Assembly (NCBI GenBank): GCA_020310875.1
Contig: CM035406.1
Span: 227,144,942-227,208,941, forward strand
Length of the DNA: 64,000 bases
Source: Ceratopteris richardii
Lineage: Eukaryota > Streptophyta > Polypodiopsida > Polypodiales > Pteridaceae
Direction: 5' to 3'
Shown: one piece after another, positions 55,299 to 64,000 of the stretch
Layout of the letters: each line of letters begins with the position of its first letter
Numbering within the stretch: position 1 is the stretch's first letter
Notes under the pieces: generated by a model
Seen by the model: only the letters and a program-made list of their open reading frames with translations
Told to the model about the DNA's origin: nothing
Databases searched by the model: none
Program-made: the position numbers and the translations under genes

Positions 55299-56639
55299 CT
55301 ACTTCCCCTTAGTGACTAAGATAACATTGACTTGGTAGGATGGAGCTGAACCACTTGTAGAAGCCTTCTGCTTTGGACAGTCCTTCGAATAATGATCCAT
55401 TGTATCCGGGTAATACCTACAAGGTGGAGACACTTCTAAGAGGGAGCATTTTCCTTGAAAGTGCCCATATTCGCCACATCTATAGCACACTATAGGACGA
55501 ACTAGTCTTCTAAATGGAGGTTTCCTTCCATTAGAAGAGTTTACCAGAGTGGTGGTATACATGCTTTCCACTTGAAATCTCGGATTTGGTAATAGAGGCT
55601 GATTTACAGGTACACTTGGTGATGTCAAGTTGGGTTGCATGACCTTGTTAAAATAGCAATCCCTTGATTCGTGACCTGGTTTTCCATAGAATTGACACAC
55701 CTATCTCTCCTGACAATCTTGAGAAGAATGTCCTCATTTTTTGCATGCAGTACACCAAACAGATGTTTTTACCTCTTTGTGTGTTTTAAGCTCCTCCAAT
55801 TCTTGTCACAAATGAACTAGAGCTTCATCCCTTGCCAAGCATCCTTTCCTCTTGCAAGGCTTTCTGTAACTTCAATGCTTCTAGCTTTCTTAATTGTGTG
55901 AGAGGATCAGATGTGAATTCATCCATACCTTCATGTTCTTTGAACTGTTTTCTTGCTGCTTCGATCCTTGAGGATGCAACTTCAAACTCTTCCAACGATG
56001 CATCAACTTATCGTAACTCTCTAAGCTTTTGTTGAGAAGTTTTTGGTAAAGCCCTCTCTACCTATTCCTTGACTAGAAAATCGCAGGATTGTCAGGAAGT
56101 CGAGAAACTAAAGACTTTATCTTTGTCATCAATTCAGAGAATGCCTCTCCCTTTTGTAGTTTAAGATTTTCCAATTGATCAAGGGTGCGTTCTATGGAGT
56201 TACCTCGTGTAAACATACTTGTGAAGGCGGTTTTAAGAGCTTCCCAAGAGGTGAAGTGTCCATCATATTAATTGTACCATCAATATGCGAGCCCTTCAAG
56301 AGTGGTTGGAAACAAGGCAAGGAAAGCATCTTCTCACTTATGTAAAGCCCTACTTTTACATAGGGACGAGGGAAACTTGATGTTGATCTCAGAGAGCGGA
56401 TTAGTCAAATCATCCCCCATCACTACGGGTTGTGATCCTTGGTTGTCTTCCATATCCATTGGAAGAGGCATTGAGGGATCATATGATACGCCTTGTGGTG
56501 ATGATGTGTCTAGGAGTGGAAATGGATGTGGCGGAGCTCTAGGAGGGATGTAGTGTAACCTCTTCCATTGATAGCTCTTTATGGGAGTTTTTATGGGACT
56601 AAGAGATTCTTTCTTATTGTTGGAGCAAGTATGAGTCAT
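55299..56639 (-). pseudogene. G2 gag with several zinc knuckles
   Basis: The N-terminal part is at 56639-56334. The capsid core at about 56310-56060 reads EDAFLALFPTTLEGLAY, then FTSWEALKTAFTSMFTRGNS and FSELMTKIKSLVSRLPDNPA with stops in between. The C-terminal part (about 55760-55299) shows four successive cysteine/histidine boxes: CTACKK.GHSSQDC, CQFYGKPGHESRDC, CYRCGEYGHFQGKC and CRYYPDTMDHYSKDC; some have a Cys replaced by Tyr. One or two knuckles are usual in gypsy gag. Multiple stops make this a pseudogene. Confidence 0.75.
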
Positions 56640-56712
56640 AGACTATCGCTCTAACACTCCACATCAACTTCGTTCTTCTAAGGGCTGAACTTCTAAAAAG
56701 TTCAAATCGCAA

Positions 56713-56738
56713 CCAAGTTCCCACTGCGCGTGCCAAAA
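56713..56738 (-). promoter_or_regulatory. G2 primer binding site
   Basis: The minus strand reads TTTTGGCACGCGCAGTGGGA directly after the LTR end (AAGTGCTCA). It is nearly the same as the E1 site at 10149-10126. Confidence 0.75.
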
Positions 56739-56930
56739 TGAGCACTTGTAGATCTATTTCTTGATCTATGGCTCAATGTGGTGTGTCCTCTTAAGTGCAA
56801 TATGCACTATGGGTTGCAATTTGAAGACTCAAAAGGGAAAAATATAACACATACAGTGACACATAATCATACTCGAGAAAGATGTTGAAATTATGAGTAT
56901 ACACAGCTCCCAATGATACTAAAGCAAGAT

Positions 56931-57423
56931 TGTTGGGAATTGAACTCACAACCTCCCGGTTAGGAGAACGATGGGCTAACCACTTGCCCCAAAAGCCATG
57001 GTTGAGGATTACTTCCTAATCCTCTCTCTTAAGGTGTGGTTCAACCATCTCCTACTAGGATAACCATCTCTTACTAGGATTATGTGACATTCCTTCCCCC
57101 TTAAACTAAGCATTGTCCTCAATGCTCACTTGTGGACCCTTCTAACTCTTGGACCTACTTTCCATGCATGAGTGCTTCCACCAACCTCAAACTCTAGCAC
57201 ATCATAAGCGCTTTTTCCAAATGCCCACGAATGAGGCGCGAACCTCTGTCTCTCCCAATTTCTCAACTACGCTCTGATACCAATGTTGGGAATTGAACTC
57301 ACAACCTCCGAGTTATGAGTACGATTGGCTAACCACTTGCCCCAAAAGCCATGGTTGAGGATTACTTCCTAATCCTCTCTCTTAAGGTGTGATTCAACCA
57401 TCTCCTACTAGGATTATGTGACA
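56931..57423 (-). mobile_element. TRIM element, 493 bp, complete
   Basis: Two direct terminal repeats (56931-57089 and 57284-57423) run TGTTGGGAATTG..TTATGTGACA on the plus strand. The minus strand has TTGGTATCAGAGC (57282-57270), the tRNA-iMet primer site, next to the right repeat, and a polypurine tract TAAGGGGGAAGGAA (about 57104-57090) next to the left one. The 194-bp interior has no ORF. The element is flanked by AAGAT on both sides (56926-56930 and 57424-57428). The left repeat has an extra 19-bp internal duplication (AACCATCTC(C/T)TACTAGGAT). It needs helper proteins, probably from copia-type elements. Confidence 0.92.
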
Positions 57424-58119
57424 AAGATGCTAAAATTATGAGTATAAGCAGCTCAAAAAGGGTAATAGTACAATCTTTTGGGCAATCAACAAGAGACATA
57501 AGAATACACATTCACTCTATTTGTTGGACCTCAATTCTTTAGAATATACATTCACACGACTCTAACCTTCCAAGCTAGGTACTCAAGAGAAGAATGCAAA
57601 CCATTGCTTGCTCGTTGTCACTCACAATGCCAAGCTAGCTAAAACCCTATTCTACCTAAAGAAGTACTAGTAATAGGCTAAGAGCTCCACACACACACAC
57701 ACACACAAAGTGGAGTGCAATGCTTCAGCTTGCCAGCTGAACCCTGTTCTACCTAAAGAAGTACTAGTGGTAGGCTAAGAGCTACACACACACACAAAGT
57801 GGAGTGCAATGCTTCAGTTGTGCCTTCCCTCCTCTAGTGTCTCTCTCAGCTTGTCCTTTCTTTGATGGAGAGGTCTTCTTAAATAGTTTTTCTGGTTTGG
57901 TAAGAGTTGGCTGGTGGCAAAAGGGGCAAAATTAGTTTTTGGCACTCTAAAAACTTCTCTCTTGGTCCACTTTTCCTCCGCCGTCGCTATCTTCCAAATT
58001 CTGGTATGGCTGGTCCCTCCTCCATTTGGTGCTGTCCACCATCCATGAGCGGCGTGCAAGTGCCTGAAAATTTGTCCATATACAAGGTCCTCGGAAATTT
58101 AATCGCTTTTCCTCATGGA

Positions 58120-58450
58120 CTAAATTTAAGCGATCAGAACTAGACCATTTTTTTAAATAGACTACTTTACAAAAAAAACGGCAACTTTTGAACTAAAGTC
58201 AACTAAATTTGTTAAAAAGGGCAATTTTTGAAACGACTCAACTAAGTTTATAAAAATGTTCAACTTGGAAAAATTGGAAAATAGGCAACTAAGCTTGGGA
58301 AACTAGGCGACTCAAAAATAGGCAACTCGAAATTGGTCAACTTAGGAAATGGGAAATTAGGCAACTTAGGAAATTAGACAACTTAAGAAATTGGGAGTTT
58401 GGTCAACTAAGGAAATGGGAAATTAGCCAACTAAGAAAATTGGGAGTTTG
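58120..58450. repeat. Minisatellite in G2 5' LTR
   Basis: It is the same kind of short units as 49640-49945 (GGGAAATTAGGCAACTTAGG and relatives), with GGTCAAC at about 58334 and 58401. It belongs to the LTR, so both copies share its origin. Confidence 0.75.
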
Positions 58451-58783
58451 CTGGTTCCTTTCTTCCTGATGTTCTGGATCCTCTTAGTTTTCTCCATCTT
58501 AGTCCTCTTGCTTCTTTTTCTTCCGATCTTGCTCGAAATTAAGGTAACTTTTCTTGTCCTGTGCCTCTTCTTCATAAAATACATATTTAAGGAGAGTATC
58601 AGAGTACCCCATTACAACATGTCCTCACAAGTTAATTTCCATAGTGACCGAGACTCAATATGTTGCCTCTTACTCATACTTTAGATGTAGAATGAATATG
58701 AAACTTTCTATAATGCTTATAGAAGATCGTATCTATCTAAAGCACTGTAAATCACTCAATTCGGTTACTTCGGTTACTCCTAC

Positions 58784-58814
58784 ATAGAGAACCACTCGCT
58801 GCATTATAGACTAC
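58784..58814 (-). CDS. Weak candidate micro-exon of the host gene
   Basis: A strong acceptor (TTGCTTACATTTACAG) is followed by 31 bp reading VVYNAASGSL in the phase left by the exon at 59236-59113, with a weak donor GTAGGA. Its length leaves one base over, and no partner exon with the right phase was found. Low support. Confidence 0.2.
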
Positions 58815-59112
58815 CTGTAAATGTAAGCAAATTTTTTTTGCAACAATCAGTGATATGTGGTAGGATGGCAAGTATGGTAGTACCTCACCACTGAGAGTGG
58901 TAAACAGGGATGTGGGTGTCAAGGTCCCAGATTCCCTCCTAAAACCTTTGATTTCAACTAAGAAAGGTTTTTGCTTAAAGAAACCTAATCAATTGGTAGT
59001 TTTCCAGCAGAGTTAGCCTCTACCTCCTCCGTGATTTAAGTCCAAATTCATAATGGAACAAAACAAAACGTTTAATACATAAAACTAACAGTGTAGCTAC
59101 AGTTTTTGTCAC

Positions 59113-59236
59113 CTTTGAAATTGCTAATTGTGCAAACTTGGGCTCCCTTTGAAGTCCCAATGTGTTGATTAGCTGGGGCATTGCAATAACCATTTTCTCA
59201 AGTGCATCCAAATAACTAGCTGGTGAGTTGACAAAC
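59113..59236 (-). CDS. Exon of unidentified host gene
   Basis: The acceptor is GTCCATGTACTGCAG before GTTTGTCAAC. Its first G completes the CAG codon split from the exon at 59551-59322. The reading is FVNSPASYLDALEKMVIAMP..INTLGLQREPKFAQLAISK, open throughout, with a possible donor GTGACA after AAG. The sequence is helical and looks like conserved protein, but I cannot name the family. Confidence 0.6.
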
Positions 59237-59321
59237 CTGCAGTACATGGACTTCAAATGCAATAGATTATCGAATTTCATCACATGAAGATGCTCAAAGA
59301 TAGAACAGATTCAGCACTAAC

Positions 59322-59551
59322 TGATTAAGGGCAGAATTCGTTGAAAATGTATAGTTCTTATCTCCAATTCGAACAAGTCCTGCCTTTGGATCACCAAGTT
59401 GGAGAAGTCCACCATTCAATATGATACTCATCAAACAAAAACCATTAAGGTACAGCCTTGTGCTTCTCATGTATGAAGCTTCTTTTCCATCAATTATGAC
59501 GATATCTTCCATAGTCCTATTGCTCATGACAGAAGGCTCTGGGATTTCTGC
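59322..59551 (-). CDS. Exon of unidentified host gene
   Basis: The acceptor is GGTTATTGTTTGAAG before GCAGAAATCC; the donor is AATCA followed by GTTAGT. The 230-bp exon reads AEIPEPSVMSNRTMEDIVII, then STRLYLNGFCLMSIILNGG and VRIGDKNYTFSTNSALN in phase 0, leaving two bases that match the next exon. It is the longest and most protein-like exon of the set. No upstream exon was found with confidence in 59552-62900. Confidence 0.6.
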
Positions 59552-62500
59552 CTTCAAACAATAACCACAAACTTATAAGAGTAAAATAAAAGCCATCACA
59601 ATACTGAATTATTTAACATTGAAAGGAGAGAACTTCAATTTATTGGCATAGTAGGCTATCGAATATTATGATACATGTGAAACTGAGTGATCACTCTATC
59701 CAGGATAAAGAAGCTAAAACAGATTTATTTCCCTTGGAATTCGTTTGTACATTCAACCTCAAAAATAAAAATCCCTAGAATTTCAGAGCATTGATTTACA
59801 GATCAGCTACATTTCACTCAGTGCTATAGTTCACTCAGAAAGGGATGCATTTCCTTTTCCTTTATGAGAACTAAAGTGGCCCAGAGTGCCCCTTTGCTTC
59901 TATTTCTGCATTAAAGCAATCATGCATGCAGCCATTAAGTAGTATATTTCATCTTCTTCGTTCTTACTGAATAGAAAATGAAAGTGAAAAATCCGATGTA
60001 TATATGTAAGCAAATGATACTTGTATATTGCAGATATAGTAACCATATCAAGAGCCAGTAATTATAATCTATGCAAAATAGAGCTTGAATTGTGAAATCT
60101 AGCTGCCATCATCTATCATCATTTTGTATTGTAAGGGACCAAGAGAAAAATGCACTATGCGCAGAAAAATGGACTACAATATTATGATACAAGAAGTACA
60201 ATCGACTAAATCTCTGTCAGCTCCATCCTAGCACAATCAACATAACATGCCATGCCTTAGAATACCAAAGGACAAGAAAATTCTCCAAGTAACATGGATC
60301 TGCCCTTTGTAATTTAAGAAGCTCTGCCTTGCGACTAGTAAAAAGCAGGAGAAAATCAAGAAAAAGTAACCAGTTCTAGAAATCTGTTCTGGCCTCATAT
60401 ATGAGCGACCATTCTGATGATCGAGAACTTCATAAGATTCATAGGCATGAGCTCATGAACCAGTAGCATTTTTTTCATTAATGATATAAAGTGACATAAG
60501 CCCTTTGATGCTGCACTTCATGGAGGGAGACTGTTCTTCTCTGTGTCCTGGATCTTATTCTTTAATCTAATCCATAGATTAGACCCTTTAAGATTGTAGG
60601 TCACTCTTCTTTGGCTTTGTGAAAAGAGCCATTCTTCTTGGACTTATAAAGATGTCTTACTCTAAAATGTGTATTTTGTGTGAAGTATAATGCTAAAGAT
60701 ACGGAACAAGGACTCAGACAAATAACCAGTCACGTGTCAACCTCAACCATGATGGACCTGGACAACTTGTAGACCAGGACAAGCTTTCTAGAAATGCACT
60801 TCATGTAAATGAAATATTTGAGACTATTGGTAACCATGGTCTCAAAAATATCTATAAAACCCTCTGGACAAGGGAAGAAATGCACATGACAGAAAGGAGA
60901 AGAGAGGAGGAAGAGAGCTTTAGTCCAAATGATTCTCGAACTAGTAACCATCTCAAAGTCTATTCTAGTTATCTCAGCTGTTCGTGTGTTACAAAGGCTA
61001 TCTTCACAGGACGGACTCTTATTGGCTGTGCAACAGGCAAGCAGTGAAGGATGCCCTAGCTCAGAGGCTTCCATTAGGCATATCAGCGAATTGTATGGGG
61101 GAAGTCTCTAGCTCTTATATTCCCTCCTCTGGCTGCGAATTGAATCTATTCCTTGACTCCCCTTCCTTAGTGAATGTACCAGTTCTACTCCTTGGATCTA
61201 CTTTCTTAAGCATAAAAAATTTAATCCAGTCTCTTCTGTGGATGTTAATTGTGTTCATTTTACGTATTTATTCATGGAACATTAATAGAAAGTCATTAGT
61301 TCTACTAATTCTTCTCCAACCCTCTTATTTATCTCCGAATTCACTTCTGGAGTTCGTGGCTGAAAGTATCAAGTGCATACAACATCAAGAACACCCACAC
61401 AGTAGAGCACAAAAACTCCATCTGCTCATTTTGGCACATTTGATGGGATCCTCTCTCCAGTGAGACACTTAGTTGCAATGCATTAGTTGTTGGCTGAATC
61501 CACCATCTCTCACAATCCACCACATTTGACCAAGTTTACAGGTGGGCCCAGTGAACTTAATTCGCCCATCTAGTCAAGTGTACAAGTCCAACCAAACTAT
61601 GAGACAAGACTAAGACTCTAATTTCAAGCCTAAGAAGCTCTTATTGGCGTCTCTTAAGTCCTTTCTCGTATAGCTGCTTTTCACTCTTCTAGCTGAGGGA
61701 GAAAGAAACATCATCATGTATGAAAGTGAATGATGTGAAGAAATCTCAAGCTAAATGGAGCTCCCTTAGCCCAATGAAAACCCCATGCTAAATGGAGCTT
61801 CCATACCCGATCTCAGGCTAAATGGAGCTCCCTTAGCCCAATGAAAACCCCTATGAAAAGCTGTTAAAGAAGAAAGAGGCTCAATCAAATGCCTACCAAG
61901 GTTAACCCTTCCCCATTACCTTTAAAAGCTCTTAATATGCCTTTAGGAGGAGCTTTAGCTATTAGCCTCTCTACTAGATTTCCACTGTCATCTTTCTCTT
62001 CCTCCAAAAGTCTCTTTCCAAATAAGAGAAACAATAGATGACCTTACAATGCTAATTCCTTGCATCAACACAAATTTTTAAGATTCAAGGAAGCTACCAA
62101 CAAGATGTGATGATGATGTGTGGAGGTTCCTATTTTTATAGAGAAGATGTTGTTGTTGTGGGGTGGTTTGCTCGGGATTGATAGTGGGGGAGTTTGAAGA
62201 TGAAAATAAGATTCACACGCTACAAGAAGTGTGGGGCATAAACCTTCTATCTGTTTGGCTTGCATATTTTGACCATTACCATATCTTTGACCAAAGTTGA
62301 CAATATTTGACTTTTTTTAAAATCTGAAAATTTCTGAAATTTTGTGAAAATATGAGCACCTCCAGTTGTGGAAGGTTGCATTTTTTACAATCCCCTCCTA
62401 ACTTGACACAAGGGGTATATACAAGGTAGATAAATTTTGTTAGTTGCTAATTTTTCTTGAATAGATACTTGTATATCTTTTTCAAATATCATGTCAAGTA

Positions 62501-62939
62501 TCCACAAACAAACAAAAGGACCTTGAACACGAAGAGCACTCTTATACCACAAATCAAAAGGAGAGCTCACACATCCCATACTCTTCTTGGATAGAGACAA
62601 ACAAAAATGCCCAATACCGGATAGTGTATAGACTCAAACATGCTTCCTCAACTCTCAAGGTTGACCATGGCTATCAAGTTAAAGGGTTAAAGTCATATGC
62701 TCTCATCTACACCTATCATAAAACACATACTTGCTTCTCCTTGAATTTTTAAGGATAATATGTTATATTGCTAACATTCTTGTTGATTGCAAGGGTAGGA
62801 GACATGGGTTGCATACCACTAAAAACCTGGCTCCGTGTGGTCCCCTAGCTCTGTCTTCATCTCTTTGGCTTCTTCTATTGAGAACACTCATTGCATCCCG
62901 ACTGACAGTAGTGGCTGACTTAGTCCCATCAATCCTCTA
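59552..62939. other. Unassigned stretch right of the host exons
   Basis: About 3.4 kb, AT-rich, without a recognised TE domain. Open readings at 61074-60730 (minus), 60984-61463 (plus) and 62600-62385 (minus) have no family match or splice support. A partial tandem repeat is at 61750-61856. The upstream exons and promoter of the host gene could lie here, but I cannot place them. Confidence 0.35.
61750..61856. repeat. Local repeat of a GCTAAATGGAGCT unit
   Basis: GCTAAATGGAGCTCCCTTAG followed by CCCAATGAAAACCCC occurs at about 61751 and 61814, with a shorter third copy (GCTAAATGGAGCTTCC) between them. Confidence 0.85.
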
Positions 62940-63257
62940 ATTCAACTGGAAAAAATGGTCAACTTAAAAAATTGGAACTTAGTCAACTTGGTGAAGTGGC
63001 ATTTGATAGGCTAGCTAGGTTGATCCATCCAAAATTGGTCTACTTAATCTTTGCTCAATTGTTGAAGAAGAGGCATGATCCATAATCTTGGTTGACTTCT
63101 CTCTAAAGGAATTAATCTGGGTTGACTTCACTCCCAAAAAAATTAGTCGACTTCCTTGAAGAACTGGTCTACGCTGAAGGAATTGGCCGAACTGGTTTGT
63201 GCTGAAGGAATTGACCGATTAGTGCTCAAGAAAAGGGGGGACCCGGGGGGGGGGAGG

Positions 63258-63340
<83 letters not shown>

Positions 63341-64000
63341 CCAGCTTATTTGTGGAAACCATTCTAACAAGAACAAACAATTACTTGAAATAAAAGCAAC
63401 ATTACATAGACAAGAACAGGACACTTCTTCCAATACAAGATAATCTGATGACTAATTACATGGACAAGACGCAATAGCATATCATAAAGAGATGGACAAT
63501 TGAGGGGAAGAGTCCCAACTCCCTGCTCCACAAGAAAAGGAAGACATCTTTTCAGTCTTAGGAACTTGAGAACTTGTAAGGTAGCCAGTGGCAGCTACCC
63601 TTGCTCAACTCCACATGTTGTAGTCAAGTGCCCGACCCACTCCTTCACACGGCTCCCAATTCCATGCTTCAATCTGTCATCCACCCTTGGGAGAAGTTGG
63701 AAGGAACTCCCCCCTCTACACAACTATGTGGAGGTATTGTGTCTTTGTCCCCTCTGTCTGTCTATATGCCTCCTTTGATGGAGAGGTCTTCTTATATAGT
63801 TTTTCTGGATTGGTAAGAGCTTAAGGGTAGCAAAAGGAACAAAATTAATTTATTCTCTTTGCAAGCTCACTGACAATTCTGGCACTATGGAAACTTCCTT
63901 CTTTGGTCTACTTTTTCTCGCCGTCAAATTATGGTATTTGGCTGACCCCTCCTCCATTTGGCGCCATCCACATCCATGAGCCCTCCATGTGCAAGTGGCT
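62940..64000 (-). repeat. Third G2-family LTR fragment, running off the window
   Basis: 63760-64000 matches 57845-58060 and 49335-49570 (TTTGATGGAGAGGTCTTCTT, AATTCTGGCACT(C/A)T, CCTCCTCCATTTGG(C/T)GC). The part at 62940-63200 has the same kind of short-motif repeats (GGTCAACTT, GGTTGACTTC), and a (GA)n tract lies between. It probably belongs to another, diverged copy of the same family in the same orientation. Confidence 0.55.
63247..63335. repeat. Poly-G plus (GA)n microsatellite
   Basis: A G10 run with GAGGGGG, then about 75 bp of GA. Arg/Glu and Leu/Ser repeat readings on the two strands come from this tract. Confidence 0.97.

Larger units (their letters stand above)
43690..58620 (-). 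mobile_element. G2: Ty3/gypsy element, Tat/Athila-like, with nested insertions
   Basis: Removing G1 (43866-49168) and the TRIM (56931-57423) leaves an element on the minus strand with a 5' LTR (about 58620-56739), primer site (56738-56713), gag (56639-54665), protease, RT, RNase H, integrase (51005), an extra coiled-coil ORF (50890-50445), a pyrimidine-rich plus strand at 50165-50265 that serves as polypurine region, and a 3' LTR (50115-49169 plus 43865-43690). The DGGS protease and DVFAWSY motif before RT point to the non-chromodomain gypsy branch. Many stops and shifts make it inactive. Outer limits are approximate. Confidence 0.75.
56739..58620 (-). repeat. G2 5' LTR, interrupted by a TRIM
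   Basis: The inner end is TGAGCACTTGTAGATC on the plus strand. It matches the split 3' LTR (43690-43865 and 49169-50115) in order. The right limit is where homology fades, about 58600-58620. It includes an (AC)n patch at 57691-57710 with a partly repeated flank, and the minisatellite at 58120-58450. Confidence 0.75.

Noticed and set aside
60730..61463. Overlapping ORFs on both strands
   Set aside because: Neither resembles a known protein, and their overlap in opposite directions suggests chance.
62385..62600. Minus-strand ORF of 71 codons considered as an upstream host exon
   Set aside because: No splice sites with matching phase and no family recognised.

Overview
The window looks like nuclear DNA of a land plant with a repeat-rich genome. 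It carries plant-type Ty1/copia and Ty3/gypsy retrotransposons, LINEs, a TRIM element, microsatellites and very long TE-filled introns. A fern (or possibly a lycophyte) is my best guess from the style of the pentatricopeptide-repeat (PPR) fragment, which has a 'LKACGSIGAL' type L motif; this is an inference and not firm. No rRNA, tRNA, CRISPR array or bacterial-type gene was seen.

Left third (1-26000): a nested set of retroelements. A broken Ty1/copia element (about 788-4344, minus) abuts the truncated 3' LTR of a large gag-only LTR element called E1 here (minus; 3' LTR 4345-5582, internal 5583-10149, 5' LTR 10150-10267 continued at 20132-23228). A second, young and structurally complete element, E2 (plus; 10268-20126, two 3336-bp LTRs, 5-bp target duplication CTCCT), sits inside the 5' LTR of E1. 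E1 and E2 have related internal regions (gag or zinc knuckle followed by long coiled coils, no pol) but unrelated LTR bodies. Each E2 LTR carries a piece of a PPR gene. To the right are a decayed copia element (about 23440-25890, minus) and a 390-bp solo LTR inside it (24190-24579).

Middle (26000-43400): mostly non-coding DNA with small tandem duplications, a LINE ORF1/endonuclease remnant (30490-31610), the 3' part of a gypsy-like element (31660-32850), minisatellites, and a head-to-tail series of LINE copies separated by (CT)n tracts (33968-38751), ending in a 270-bp C/T tract.

Right third (43400-64000): a large gypsy element of the Tat/Athila-like branch, G2 (minus; 43690-58620), with its 3' LTR split by the 5' part of a second gypsy element, G1 (43866-49168, minus; PBS of tRNA-iMet type), and its 5' LTR split by a complete 493-bp TRIM (56931-57423, duplication AAGAT). 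A further G2-family LTR fragment runs off the right end.

The one sign of a host gene is a set of minus-strand exons with good splice sites and matching phases (59551-59322, 59236-59113, 40093-39987, 39788-39710, 30349-30308, 28865-28725 with stop). I could not identify the protein. If they form one gene, the G1/G2 block and the LINE block lie inside its introns. Everything else is transposon-derived or unassigned.
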